A program made the position numbers and the translations under genes. The notes below the pieces were generated by a model, which made no database searches, was not told the DNA's origin, and saw only the letters and a list, made by a program, of their open reading frames with translations. Shown in pieces: positions 23,653 to 37,700 of a DNA stretch of 64,000 nucleotides (position 1 is the stretch's first letter; every line of letters begins with the position of its first letter). The stretch is taken from positions 18,329,001-18,393,000 of the forward strand of contig OW285192.1 of NCBI GenBank assembly GCA_935421135.1. Reading direction: 5' to 3'. This DNA is from Bugulina stolonifera (lineage: Eukaryota > Bryozoa > Gymnolaemata > Cheilostomatida > Bugulidae).

Positions 23653-26600
23653 ACTCTCTCCATGTAAGACTAAGCATCCTATATTATAGTAAAGTTCCTT
23701 CTCTGTGTTCTACATTATAGGTCTATTAATACGCTCCACATTGACAAGCTCATGCTTATATGGGACCAGAGGCTAACATACATGTATACATAAAACATAT
23801 TATATAGACATACCTTGTGTCCATCAGACGATATTCTAATGACCTCAGAGACGGCAGCATCTGGTGACCTTGACTTAAGAAACTCTACACATACTGTACC
23901 GTCTTCCAGAATATTCAACTGATAAATAAACACAGATACACAACGTCATATACCAACAGTACATGCATACAACATAGAATACTATACACACAGAAACACA
24001 ACGTCATATACCAACAGTACACGTATACAACATAGGATACTGCACACACACAGTGTAAACATAATAGTATGTTTTACCAGCGTTAAAAGTTACATAGTGA
24101 TACATGATGATTTTTTACACATAGCCTAATGTAATTATCAGTATGCAAGTACAATATAATTATGCCAGTATATACATATACATGTACATACATGTATATG
24201 TATATATAATACAACACAGGCAGATAAAAACATGAACTGTTAGGCCTGTAACACCAGATTGGTACACACAGTATATTATAGCCAACACACTGCAGCGTGT
24301 AAACTATAATAGTAGGCCTAGTATTATTTTAATATGACCATTTATAGCATAATACACAAGCTATATTTGCACATGTAATTGTTGATTTTATTTGAGTTTA
24401 TTTTGTTCTGAGCACACCCTTAGTTAGATTTGTTGAGTGTTTATTGAATACTATAATAATAGATGGAGTCCCTTGAGATGATATAAACTCTCTCTCCCAC
24501 CACTCTGTTTATATTCATTATAAAACTAGCACCTGCCACCTAATCAATATATTCAGGGCAACTCTCTACTCTACTTCAATTGAGACAAACATTCAGTTAA
24601 ATAAACAATAAAAAGAAATCATAAAGTTGTGACTCTGTTGGGCAACTAAGGTTTGCAGCAGCAAAAGGTCACAGTCTATATTCACTGTGTCTATGCTCTA
24701 TTACTACAATGTATAGTAAACACTAATAATATGTTTGTACTATAAATCCATCAGAACATTCTCAAGTAATTCATCATTTTATTAAAAATCTAGCAATGAG
24801 AATGTTCGCAAAGTGAAATTAACTCTGTAGAGCCTAATCACACGTTAGATGAAACCCCAACCAGGGGTGAGCACTATCATTTACTAAGTGTACAGAATAT
24901 AAATTATGTTATATTGCATAATAATCTATTCTGTGACATTACATAATAATTTATTCTGTGATATTACATAATGACGTATTCAGTTATTCTCTTTATTTTG
25001 GTTAATAATTTAATGCAAACACTAAAGTGTATCTGCTCGGTGAGCAGGTGTAGCGAGTAGAAAATCCAGGAGTGAAGAGAAGACAACTTCCATATATCAT
25101 GTCCAGTTTATTCTCAATTTGATTGTGAGATTGGAGATTAGATATAATAGGACAATTGACCCTTGAAGATACCATGGTTCTGATAAACTAGAGTGAGAAA
25201 TGACCACTGGCTGGGTAGCGAGTGTCATGCTAGTATGGTCTGTTGACATGGAGGGGGGGGTGTAAAGGGGTGTATTTACATGTATGTAGGCCTGTGTAGA
25301 GTGTATGTACATGGGGAGACTGTAAAGGGGTGTATATAGGTAGAGTGTATGTACATGGGGAGACTGTAAAGGGGTGTATATAGGTAGAGTGTATGTACAT
25401 GGGGAGACTGTAAAGGGGTGTATACAGGTAGAGTGTATGTACATGGGGAGACTGTAAAGGGGTGTATACAGGTAGAGTGTATGCACATGGGGAGACTGTA
25501 AAGGGGTGTATACAGGTAGAATGTATGTACATGGGGAGACTGTAAAGGGGTGTATATAGGTAGAGTGTATGTACATGGGGAGACTGTAAAGGGGTGTATA
25601 TAGGTAGAGTGTATGTACATGGGGAGACTGTAAAGGGGTGTATACAGGTAGAGTGTATGCACATGGGGAGACTGTAAAGGGGTGTACATAGATAGAGTGT
25701 ATGCACGTGGGGAGACTGCAAAGGGGTGTATATAGATAGAGTGTATGCACATGTGGCCATGGAGAGATGTGACACTTGTACGTAATCTTTTCACAAATCA
25801 GCTACGTATTTCCAACTCCCGCTAACAGATGATTGCCAACTGTACAACATATTGACTTATAGAAGTATTATGTAGATAAGTACATGAGAGATTTATTGGT
25901 TATTGTCTACCTACAGGTATATCACAGATGTGTATGCATGTATTGCTAAGCTTAGTATTGCTGTCACAGATGTACAATACACTTACATCTTTCTAATAAG
26001 GTTTAAATCCAAGGATAAGTGAGTAATTCCACTTAGACCCAGATAAGTACAGTGACAACACTACTGGGTGTGATGGCACCTATCCACTATCAACAATACT
26101 GAATGACTTACTATGGCATTTCTCGTCCTCTGCCTGATTGGTCGTAATCTTACAGAGGTGAACGGGGCTACCAATTGTGTCCCTTTACTTCCTGTAGCAG
26201 TGGATGTCCCTTTCTGGGTTCTGCTTCCTTCACCAACGGCTACAGAATGACCTTGACACCCGACTACAATATATATGACAAGGTAGAATGACCTACAGGC
26301 ACACCGCCTATACAGTACAGAGGATTTGGAAGACGATATGCATGAATACAGAAATAGTGAACAATACTCTGCAATATACAACACACCTCTTGAGATGGAG
26401 TGCAGCCAAGCTTTTTAGTATACATGTACGTAGTTTAGAGTAACCCACTTACAACTAAACTATCGCTAAGTGGTTTATGAACCCGATGCTATACGGTACC
26501 TTATTGCCTAGCACAGCAGTCAAACACAGTGAATACATTAGAGCCCAGGCTGAAACTCTAGTCGTAGGTGGAGTTGGCTGCACTTGTAGAAATGAAATGC

Positions 26601-29600
26601 ATGACATCTTACAAATAAATTACACACAATAGAAATATGTAAAATACTGTAGTAAGAGTATTAGTAGGCTACCTAGATGAATTGTACGTATGTGTGTAAA
26701 CTACATGAGCATTGTAACAGTAGTTATACAACCATGTAGAAAACACATTGATCACCTAACAATACATCCTAACTACAACATTACACTCCTGATTATCCTA
26801 CATGTACATGTACATTGTACCATTCTGTATAATAGCATCGTAGTAATTCCATGGTCACCATGGATACCATTGCTGTGTATGTATATATGTGTATATATTG
26901 TGTTGGTGCATATTACACTATTATAGGTGGTACATGACTGTACTGTGCATGTAGGCCAACATAAAATAATATATACTGTAACATCTCGTAATACATGTAT
27001 ATAACTATATATGGTACAATATATTACACTACACCACACTACACTACACTACACTACACTACACTACACTACACTACACTACACTACACTACACTACACT
27101 ACACTACACTACACTACACTACACTAAATTACTACACTAAATTACACTGCATAATGCACTATATAATATATACAATGTAATATAACGTAATGCAGCATAT
27201 GATAATAACATAGTATAACATTAATGTAATATAATATAATTACCATGGTGATAGCTAGGGTTATATAGCTGTGTATAAGGACACGCTGACCCAGCTGACG
27301 CTGCCACTGCTGCTATATGAGATATATCCATGTTATACAAGTGCCTCATAACTAATGACTTGATGGTAATAAACACTGAGTATATAACACTATTACTATA
27401 TATATAGTGGTATATTGTACTCTATACTCTACATGTGAATAGGAGGTGGCAGATGACAGCTTACTAAGTATATAACATAAGCATATTTTTGTTTGAATAA
27501 ACAATTAATCAATATAAAATGAATAGTAGAAGTGTGCCCACTGTTAACTATAGCACATACAAACACTGTGATAGGCTAATGAGTTATATTATAATAAATA
27601 CTTTATTCCATTATACACTTACTATTGGGTTATACACTTACTATTGGGTGTAATGAAAAGAAATATCTGTTAATTCAACTTGATATACACAACTTATAAA
27701 TTCAGATTAAAAAACATCTTAGGAGTACTTTGGGTTGAGCAAGCGTCGCTTATCACATTAAAATTAATAAACTAGTCCCAAAACATAATTCAATGTTGAA
27801 TGAGTAGCTGTATATAAGATAAAGGTCTGCAGTGTTTATTATATGCAGCTACATGTAGATATAATTTATTAGGAAGGCTGACTGACCTGTGGAGCTCCTC
27901 TCCTGAGACACTGGTTCATTAGACTGAGATTCAAACTGTAAAGGGGGAGGTAGGTATGTATCCACCACTGGATCCTTGTCAGGGGGTGATTTAGGGGGTG
28001 GAGGGGGACATATCATCTCCTCTTTCTTACCTCGCTTCCCTTTCACACCTTTATGGGCCTCACTGTCAGCAAGGAAAGATTTATATCTACAAATAGTTCA
28101 GTAAGGAGGGATTTACGTTTACAAATAGAACATGACTTAGCAAGGAGGGATTTACATCTGGGAAAAGATGAAGCTGCCCCACATCACAGTGACCTTGCAA
28201 TGTGCTATTAATTATGCATGTAAAACATGTGTTACATTGTTTAGAGTGAGTAGAAATTTCTAGTAATCAGATTTCAAGGAATACAGGAACAGCCTACAAT
28301 ACAATACAATACAATACAATACAATACAATACAACTCCCTGATTCTAGCAGCTGATAGCTGCCTATACATAGATATTATCCCAAGTGTAGCATACTCTCA
28401 CTATTATATCTGCATATATACATGTAATATATGTAATAATATGTAGTAGTGTACTGTAACTACACCAAAGTGAAATATAACACAATATATTACATAATAT
28501 ACTTGCAATGTAATATAGTAGACTGAACTTACTTGTGTTCTAGATTGGCAAGTGCTTGCTTAGTGGTCAGTGATCCAGCTGTTGTTGACCTTTCCATGTG
28601 AGATAACTCCTCATGCTGCTGACTGTACTGTCCTGGCACATACGCTGTCAGGGACACAATAGTATTAACTATCACCATAGCAACGGACTATATACACAGC
28701 ATCCTGCACATACCACTAATCACTGGTACACTACTCACTGGTGCCCAGGTGATGATACTGCACGAATGCTACAAATATCTGGTATTGTTTTATTCAGTAT
28801 TTTGCTGGGAGGGATTAATAGATAATCTCATCTGTTTAGTTTGTTTATACCAATTAACTTTTGTGCATACCTGTGTTCATTTGTTAATCCCCTTAGAGAG
28901 TATATGACAATGTAAAGAGTGCAGTTAATGCATGAGCAAACAACTCTACCTGACATTCAATGTGCCTTACATAGAGATGGGTCAGGTGTGCTGATGCTAT
29001 AGTCAAGTGTGAAAATGTGTGTTTTTATGAGCTGTTTGCAAACTATATGCCAAGTATAACTACAAAACACACACTGTGGGTCGCATTTCACTGGTTAAAC
29101 ATTGTATAGTGTTATCATAGCATGATCCATTCAATAAATAGTGCAGTTTGAACCAAACAAAGAAATACCTAACTATGCACTATACCCTGAGCAAATAGTA
29201 CAGTGTGAAATCTTGGAATTTATTTACTCCTACATATTTATGAGATTGAACCTTCTCAGCCTTAGCTTATAGTTTACAGGTAGTAGTCTAGTAAGCTTGC
29301 CAGATAAATCAGGGGACAACTATCTGACCCCAACAGTTTAGATATGTATGGGAGGGGGTTATAACTAATACGAAAGTAAACTAAGATTAGAGTTGGGACT
29401 TGTACTAAATGAAGGTAGATACTAGATACTAGATAGAGGTCACCACCAAGGAGATAAAACTATACATGTACATAGGCTAGAACGTGATTAGATCATACCG
29501 ATACACAACCTAAGTCAATATAGTAACCACTACTACTCACATGTATTAGTCTTATATTTAGGGAGGGTAGAGCATCTTCTTCTCTCCACTGTAGAGGGTG

Positions 29601-32600
29601 CATTGTGGGTCGTGGTCTGTGCTGCAGGTGCATTATGGGTACTGACTGAGGAGAGATGAGAGTGTGTACTGGATTGGATACTTGAAGGTCTGGAAGAACC
29701 AGGAACAACCCCTGGTGTGTTTATAGAACTCATGCGTAAGGCCGAGTCACTCACAAACGATCTGAAACAAACATATGTATATTCCAATTGCACACACAGA
29801 CTGGGTATTATAATCCCTGTATTCATGATATTTTACACAAGACCAGACATTAGACAGGTAGGACGAGGGAAATGACATCATAGGAATAGGTAGTAGTACC
29901 TCGAGTGTTCCCGGTCTCTCTCCACCACTGTGTCTAGATGTACCTTCCCCCTTGGCTGGGTAGAGTGTGTTGTGTTACTACGATGAGAGGTGGAGCTAGA
30001 CTTGTAAGGGGTGGAGCTAGCAGGGTCTGGCGTGGAGTTAACTCGACTCACAGTTGAGAAATCAGAGAACCGGGAGGCGGCTGAGCGTGAATGTCTACCG
30101 GAGGTACTGGTAGAGTTGAGTGTGTATCTGCCACTATCCAGTGTGGTGTTAGACTAGATGAATACACAGGTAGTACATGTACAATATATATTACATGTAC
30201 GATATGAATGTACAGTATATACTACATGTACGATATGAATGTACAGTATATACTACATGTACGATATGAATGTACAATATATACTACATGTACGATATGA
30301 ATGTACAGTATATACTACATGTACGATATGAATGTACAGTATATACTACATGTACGATATGAATGTACAGTATATACTATATGTACGATATGAATGTACA
30401 GTATATACTACATGTACGATATGAATGTACAGTATATATTACATGTACGATATGAATGTACAGCATATACTACATGTACGATATGAATGTACAGTATATA
30501 CTACATGTACGATATGAATGTACAATATATACTACATGTACGATATGAGAATTACCTGCAATGATGAGCTCTTCTTACTACAACTTTTACCTGCAGAGAA
30601 AAACTCATGATTCAAAACTTCTGAGAGTTTGAGTCTTTCACACGGCTGCTTCCTCAGCAAACACTAAAGAGAATATAACTTCTGTTTTACTATATTTTGA
30701 ACATCATGAGAGGAAAACTCCTGTTTTGCTACAACGTACACATCATGAGGGGAAAACTCCTGTTTTACCATACCGTATACACATGAGAGAACAACTCTGT
30801 TGTACTAAAATGCACACATACTGTGCATAGAAGTGGTGATATAGTGTGGACACAACTCCTGTATTAGATAGAGAGAGAGAACACAACTTCTGTATTAAAT
30901 ACACAATGTAGAGAGAACACAACTCTTGTATTAGATATAAAAAGAGTACAACTCCTGTATTACATAGAGCTGGTGGGTACCTGAATAAGATCCGTGGCTG
31001 CCATACTCAGGTTGGGGGGTATCTCGTACTCTCCTATAATAACCCTATTTAGAGTGGACTTTATGGCGTCAGTATCAAAGGGAGGTTTACCCACAAGCAT
31101 GGTATAAAGCATACAGCCCAGGGACCAAACATCCGCTTCCAGACCATGAGCTTCCCTCTGTGCTACCTCCCTACAACCATCAACATACATGTATACATGG
31201 TGAACGGTTACATGGATGTAGTAAGGCTATGCTATTCACGGCATAATATGCAACAGCAGTCTATTCGTCATGCACATCTAGATTCATCACAGTAACCTAA
31301 AAAGTCACAATCATACAGTGTACAGACTTGAGTTATTTCTATCCACATGGTATCAGCTGTATAAATACACATACATACTGTAAGCTTACTATAGGTAATT
31401 ATAACCAGTTCACTGCAAACATTTCTAATGAGAAGAGGATATTATAAACTAGTGTGTTTTTCCTTATTCATCCTCAAGTCTGTTAGCCAATGACAAAACC
31501 TTGTAACAGATCTGTCAGTATACATTATAACAATATGATTGACACTGTGAAGTTGCTTGCCCCCTCATTTTAATCAGGTGATAGAGGACAACTTCCTAAT
31601 GGAGCTATAAAAGGATGTCTGCACCAAAGTAATGTTGTACATCATCAGGGGTTACTATTACATGTACATGTACATCGACAGTAACTGGTATATGAAGATG
31701 TCAATAGTTTGCTCGACATGGGCAATAAGTAAGAGTAGCCCCTAAAACTCGCATACCAACATATAGGCTAGTTAGGAAACATACCTCATACAATAACCTA
31801 GGAGATCTAGGAGTTGATGTAATACTAACTTACGGAGAGATAAAGTTTGGGGTTCCACACATGGTATAGTGCTGGTCAGACGGATGGGACAGCTGAGCAG
31901 CCAGCCCAAAGTCTGCAATCTTAACAGCCATAGTATTAGTTAGCAGCAGATTGGTGAGAGAGAGGTCTCGGTGTAGGATAGAGTGCTGGTGGAGGTACTT
32001 CATCCCGGTGACTATCTGAGTCATGAATTCCTTCACTACAATCATACAGTAATACAGTCATACAATCATACAGTAATACAGTCATACAGTAATACAGTCA
32101 TACAATAATACAGTCATACAATCATACAATCATACAGTAATACAGTCATACAGTAATACAGTCATACAGTAATACAGTCATACAGTAAAACAGTCGCCAC
32201 AGTCATACAGTCGCCACAGTCATACAGCAATTAATGGTAAACTGTGACTTTCAAGAGTTTGGTTTGTAGCCACATTGCAACTTATGTATGTATAATAGAC
32301 ACCGACCTTGCTGCTCTGTAAAAGGTTGGCCCCTCTCCTTCAAATGTCTGTAGAGTTCACCTTTATGGCACATTTCCAAGACGAGGTAGACATAGTTGCT
32401 GTCTTCGAAAAAGGAATACAACTCCAGTACAGCGGGATGCTTTAGCCTGTAACATCCCAACAGGGCTACAGCATACTAACAGAACAGTGAAGGACGTATG
32501 TAATACTTAGTAGGATAAAACCACACCCACCATCACAATATTAAGAACATCTAAATGTACATGTAGGCATTATTCCAATAAGTAATAGGTCTATGACCTA

Positions 32601-33837
32601 CACAGTTGAATCTGTGACATTTCACCAGATGTAAAACTGCTATACCAACTGCACTGCACAGTTAGACTACTGATTATTCTACTAAAGGACTTGACACTAC
32701 CTTGAGTGTATCTCCACCTCTCTCCTCACTCTCTCTATCATGTTATTAGATTTAGACAGCTTCTTGTCTATCATCTTGATGGCCACCTCTTCTCCTGTCT
32801 GCACTGATCTAGCTCTGTACACACAGGCAAACCCACCTCGACCAATTCTATCCAACACTTGGAAATCCTAAAATAATCCACATAACAAAAACAGATCAAG
32901 CTACTGAATGTTTTATATAAGCCTACCAATTCAGTCAGTCAGTCAGTCAGCCAGCCAGCCAGCCGGTCGGCCAGCCAGCCAGTCAGTCAAAGTTTATCCT
33001 CAACTTCTTGTCAACTAAATTTCAGGCAACACGCTAAATTAGGGAATGTCAGGTTTGGTAGGAATAGGAGCAATTATATTGAAGTTATAGCTTTTCCATC
33101 ACAATCAATAGATTAAATTTGAAACTAGGACTACATCTAAATATTAGTCGTGAAACAAACTACAAAGATAATAAGGCAGGGTTTACCTGACATATTACGT
33201 CTAGTTGGAGATTGACTCAGACGAAATAATAAACTGGTTCTGGTAGGTCAGAAAATATCTATTGCAACCATCTGTAATTAACTTTTATTCGAATTAAGAA
33301 TTTTTAAACATGTCGCACAACACAAGTGTGAAACCCCTTTCATAAAAAATAGATGTGCAAAACAAAACAACAATATTAAACCTCTAGGTTTATTGATAAA
33401 ATTAGTTTAGTAGAAGAAAAGAGTGGAAATTTGGGGTTTTACGCCTGTTCTTGAACAATTATTATAATTATTCAAGAACAGACGTAAAATATAATATATA
33501 AATGTATATAAAATAATTTAATAAGTATTATTATTATAATTATTATAACAGATAGATGATCTCCATTCCATAGACCATAATAAATAAAATAGGCCCTATA
33601 ACAGGCTAATAGATAGGCCTATCTAGAAAAATAATTTAAATAAATAAAAAAACTAGATTGAATGAACATTATAATTTGTTCCTTGAAGTTGGGTTTTAGC
33701 TTGGTTAAATTAATTTTGATTTTGTGATTTTCATTTTGAATTTCATTATTTATTTGATTTTCCTTTCAAATTTTATTTCGTACAAAAGAATATATATAAA
33801 AAATACATATACTAACCTCTATGCTGTTTGCTTGCAT
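20261..33837 (-). CDS. PLK4: Polo-like kinase 4 (centriole duplication kinase)
   Basis: Eighteen exons, 996 aa: 33817-33837, 32701-32867, 32307-32446, 31834-32035, 30981-31170, 30556-30663, 29900-30153, 29541-29761, 28533-28644, 27887-28062, 26112-26263, 23814-23918, 22926-23062, 22252-22495, 21822-22001, 21095-21458, 20776-20902, 20261-20351; all phases agree. The Ser/Thr kinase domain starts at residue 8 ([19 protein letters not shown]) with VAIKMIDKK, the catalytic loop [14 protein letters not shown] and [10 protein letters not shown] phosphodegron-like DSGRYT is at 282-287, as in animal PLK4. A Ser/Pro-rich linker leads to the polo-box cassette (from about 581; [29 protein letters not shown]) and polo box 3 (about 925-990; [19 protein letters not shown]). 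PLK4 starts centriole duplication by phosphorylating STIL/Ana2 and limits itself by trans-autophosphorylation and SCF-betaTrCP turnover. Human PLK4 is 970 aa. The ATG gives the normal very short leader. Confidence 0.96.
20513..20628. repeat. 14-bp tandem repeat (CCATATAGCCAGGC)n
   Basis: About 8 copies with variants (GTCAGG, CGTATAGCC) in the last PLK4 intron. Confidence 0.85.
21640..21796. repeat. 20-bp tandem repeat (GGGTACACTACAGAACCATT)n
   Basis: About 7-8 copies in the PLK4 intron between exons 21822-22001 and 21095-21458. Confidence 0.9.
23069..23121. repeat. Two-copy 29-bp duplication next to a PLK4 acceptor
   Basis: CAGGTGGGGATAACTACCAT with trailing TCAAA occurs twice in tandem, ending at the acceptor side of exon 22926-23062. 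Confidence 0.8.
23599..23650. repeat. (CT)n microsatellite
   Basis: About 26 uninterrupted CT units inside the PLK4 intron 23063-23813. Confidence 0.95.
25258..25755. repeat. 44-bp minisatellite in PLK4 intron
   Basis: About 11 copies of a 44-bp unit (GTACATGGGGAGACTGTAAA with GGGGTGTATATAGGTAGAGT). Long open frames on the minus strand exist only because the repeat lacks stops. The rest of this 2.2-kb intron (23919-26111) is AT-rich with no gene seen. Confidence 0.95.
27029..27128. repeat. (ACTAC)n pentanucleotide microsatellite
   Basis: About 19 near-perfect pentamer copies in the PLK4 intron 26264-27886; AT-rich simple sequence flanks it. Confidence 0.95.
28296..28334. repeat. (ACAAT)n microsatellite
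   Basis: About 8 pentamer copies in the PLK4 intron 28063-28532. Confidence 0.95.
30168..30546. repeat. 31-bp minisatellite in PLK4 intron
   Basis: About 12 copies at 31-bp spacing (TACGATATGAATGTACAGTA), filling most of the intron between exons 30556-30663 and 29900-30153 and starting within 10 bp of the donor. Confidence 0.95.
32040..32229. repeat. 16-bp tandem repeat (TCATACAGTAATACAG)n abutting a PLK4 acceptor
   Basis: About 11 copies that run to within a few bases of the acceptor of exon 31834-32035. On the gene strand the last copy flows into GTATGATTGTAG, the 3' splice site. Confidence 0.9.
32934..32990. repeat. (CAGT)n/(CAGC)n microsatellite
   Basis: About 14 tetramer copies in PLK4 intron 1, close to exon 2. 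Confidence 0.9.
33437..33488. repeat. Long imperfect palindrome in PLK4 intron 1
   Basis: Two arms of about 25 bp (TTTTACGCCTGTTCTTGAA and onward) with 2 mismatches and almost no loop. Could form a cruciform or RNA hairpin, or be a foldback remnant. Confidence 0.8.
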
Positions 33838-33939
33838 TGTGCAGTAGATGAGAAGTGTCGGATATATAAATATTAATAAGATTGTACCAAAGGATTCACA
33901 ATCCAAGACTTTCTACTTGACAATTTCACTCTACTATGA

Positions 33940-33967
33940 GCGGCCATCTTGATTTTAAATTTAGCGC
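33940..33967 (-). promoter_or_regulatory. Candidate PLK4 core promoter: YY1-like site and CDE/CHR-like pair
   Basis: On the PLK4 strand, GCGC (33964-33967), a 4-nt spacer TAAA and TTTAAA (33954-33959) match the spacing of a CDE/CHR tandem used by cell-cycle genes. A YY1-type core AAGATGGCCGC follows at 33940-33950. All lie 100-130 bp upstream of the PLK4 ATG. These are short motifs, so chance is possible. Confidence 0.35.
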
Positions 33968-34711
33968 TCCCAGCCTCAGTTTCTTTTTTAGTAAAGAGTC
34001 TTTAGGCGGGTCAAGAGCGCCGACCCATGCTTACACGATTAAATCTCACAAAATCAGAGCTCTGCATAAAATTTCTCCGGCATAGGTTGCAATGTGAGTT
34101 GTCCTCTGCCACTGGGAGAGGGCAACTTCGTCATACAATCAAGTGCTTCACGAAGTCAAAACTACTGCTACTACATGTACATGAGTCAATGATTGAACTT
34201 AGAAGCACACTGGCCGAGCTATTTGTTGATTAATGTTTTTTTTTTATTGAGGACTAGATCTCTATTGATCTAAGATCAGTTATAAATTGTAAACTCAATA
34301 TCTGTGATGTGACTGCCAGAATGAGGGAGTGTGTATGGCAATGCTATTCTTGAAGCATGACTAAAAGAAGTGGAACAAATCTGGTGGTACACCAAACCAA
34401 AGAAATGCCCTTGAGTCTAGAAGTGAGTACATGGAACTTGAATACATAACAACAATAGTTGAAGTGCGTCCTTTCATGTTATAATTATGCATGTATGTGT
34501 ATGGCTGTGTCTGAGTACCAGTGTCAACGTGTAAAAATCTACTAGCGGTCATGGATTAGTTTTGGTTTCAGGAGTCATTATTAGTAGCCATCATGATTTA
34601 CACATAATACTTTTGGAACCAATATTCAATAATAAAATATACATTACAGTTGTATGCTATACAATACAGGTTTTCATATTGAGCCCATAGACATTATTGT
34701 GAGTCATTAGA
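33968..34711. other. Spacer between PLK4 and the unknown gene
   Basis: No gene recognised; a 68-codon plus frame at 34027-34233 has no known similarity. TTTTATTG near 34240 (AATAAA on minus) is a possible distant poly(A) signal for the unknown gene. Confidence 0.45.
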
Positions 34712-37700
34712 TCATGATGGTGCGCCACCATTCTTCTCATCTACGTTTGCGCTTGTTGCTTCTGAATTCATTTCACCAATGTCTGCAAGAGAACTAGAAA
34801 AATCTTTCTGACCATTGTCTAAGATTTCTCTAGAGGTCTCATTAATTTCACCACCAGATGCTGGTGCCGACACGACTATAGAGATATCAGCGCCTTCGCT
34901 TGCACCTAGTTTTTCATTGGCTACCTCATTCTTCATCTTTTGACCCTTTCGCTCCGAGTCATCTTCAGGAGTAGCTGTTACTGATTCACTCTTAGTATGA
35001 ACTGCATTGTCACCATGACTGGTTTCTACCTCAATATGTTTGTCCTTCTCTTCAACTTTAGAGTCTGAGTTGTACGTTTGACTATCACCCCCGGTCTGAG
35101 TGACTGGCACCTCAAGTGATAGTGAGAGAGTATCAGATATATTGTCCATAGCCGGTAGCTCCACCGAGACCGAGTGAGTGCGAGTCACTGGTTCTAGAGT
35201 ATCTAATGGTTGATCAGAGGCATCATGGGATGGCCTCGCTGCTGTTTTGATCTCTACAGACAGACTAGGTTTAGACTTCATGGGAATAGCAGCAGAACTC
35301 TGTTCATTTGCGTCAGAAACCATTTGAATATCATCAACATTGTGTGAGCTTACGTGGCTATTGGCTGGAATGGCATGAACTAAAGTACTAGTATCAATAG
35401 CAGAAACCTCTGGATTGGTCAGAAATATGGTGCTGGAGGCCTTTGAGCTATGAATTGATTTCTTTTGGCCATATTGGATTTCATCGAACTACAAAGAGAA
35501 AAAAAATACAAATTACTTCTAGATACTATATGTAAATTTAAAATTTCCATGTACAAATTATAATCATATTTCATCTATTTCCTGAAATTAGAATAATTCA
35601 TAGTGTACCAACTTTGTTTTAGCCATAGACATGTTCAACAATTGCAGTAATTCCAAAATTTGAATCTACAAATTCAGATAATCTACTCTTAATTTTAGTT
35701 TAGGGTAAGTTCTGACATCGGCAGTGAAGAGTCTACAGTAGATTATAGAAAACAATGCACATTAACTGACAGTATACAATATCTAATAACTTATATATAA
35801 GCAGTAAGTAATATGTCTACGTAAGCACAGAGAACCTGTTCAGAGACAAGACTATGTTGAACAAGACACTCACTGTGAAACTACTTAGTGCTAACATATA
35901 ATATTTATCAGTACAGTACCTGTCCATAACATACTAAACTTACATCTGAATAATATACAATCGTATATATGAACAGTTCAATAGAATGCAGTTATTCAAA
36001 CTTGGATATTCGTAGGAGTGTATCTGCGGGATAATAGAAGTATATTGACATGCAGTAACTGTAGACAGGAAATAGTAACCAACTATCAAATCTACAAATG
36101 AAAAAGAGATGCCTTACCAACTTAGTTGTTGGCAGCATTCCAATAGGTTCTCCCCGTGGTGTCGCAGGGGTGGGAGCAGACGTGATCTTATTGTTTAGCC
36201 GTTTGGCTACATCTAGTCTGTTAGTTAATATCTGTAACATAATATAACATATAACCTGTTCAAATAGTGGTGAGTTTTCTTAACTTCTGTGGCAAGTCAG
36301 TAGATATAAGAGGCGCCCAATGGAATATCATATACAAAGGTATATCATACTATATCATAGCATAAGATAGATTACAAGAAGAATTTAATATGCCTACTAA
36401 CATTGTACTTTAGTACATGTATACACATACATGTAGTAAAGCTAACTAGTGAACAGTATACTGTAGTACATGTATACACAATCATAGTAAAGCTGACTAC
36501 AGTTATACTCACCTTCTCATCTTGCTCTGCCTTGACATCATGTACTGACTTTATAGTTATAGAAGACTCTAGTTGGCTGAATAGCCCAGGACTGTTTATA
36601 GGAGTTGTGTAAGGTATGAGATTGGCAGTACGGGTGGTTACAGCACTGCCCGCTCTAGTGGAGATACCTGGTCAAACAGAACATGAGAAATGATTTATAT
36701 TATGTAAATACAGACTATATTATTGTGGGATACTAATAACGATATCATTGACAGTAGATATGACTGTATTACAGAGACAGCCACTCAGTAGAAGGAGTAA
36801 ATATCAAACAGCTATACAGCGTAGACATGCACACATGTTCTATGACGTTATTATTTAGGTAAACGACTGTACAGTCCAATTGATATGATGTATTTACCCA
36901 GTTTAGATGATATCGGGGCACTCTTGGCTCTAGGAGGTATAGAGGGCACCTGCTTTTCTTTCTCACCTTTAGAAGCTGGAAGTATACAATGAAACACTCG
37001 CCATAATTAGTTGGGTAGAACTGTTGTATAATGTAATCTCTGAGGAGCCACCGTTAACAAGGTCAACTATACTGTACACTCACTACTATGTCTGAATTAT
37101 TGGGTAAACAGTAGACTTACCTGCAGACGGTGGTCTGCTAGACTGAGGTCTAGCCAGTCGTAAGTGCTGGTTGTTGGCTATAGCACTGGATGCTCTACGC
37201 TTTACGTTCACTTTGTTGGAGCTCAGGCTAGGAGTGATAGAACTTGCGGGGCGGGTTCTCATAGCCACAAGATCATGTACAATGTTCACATGAGACTCAA
37301 TCCACTTGGCTCTATAGTGCAAGTATAACAGTAACTAGAGGCACTATATCGTTCATACAATAAACATACACTACACTGCATCCCATTATACACTGTGCTA
37401 CACTACACCACACTACACTACACTCTACACTACACCACACCACACTACAATACACCACACTACACTACACTACACTACATCACACCCAATACATAGAGAT
37501 GTATAAGAACTCACGTGTTGTACTTTGAACCAATCATGTACTTGCGATATAGTCCAGCAGTTTTATCCATTTCTACTTTACTAGACTTTCTACAAAGCAT
37601 CACAAAAAACATAGTAGAACCCCATAGTAGAACCCCATAGTAGAACCCCATAGTAGAACCCCATAGTAGAACCCCATAGTAGAACCCCATAGTAGAACCC

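Noticed and set aside
25097..25794. Three overlapping minus ORFs ([12 protein letters not shown] repeats), up to 217 codons
   Set aside because: 44-bp minisatellite inside a PLK4 intron; same peptide in different frames, no splice or start support.
30168..30546. CRISPR or iteron-like array
   Set aside because: Pure tandem repeat without spacers, in an intron.
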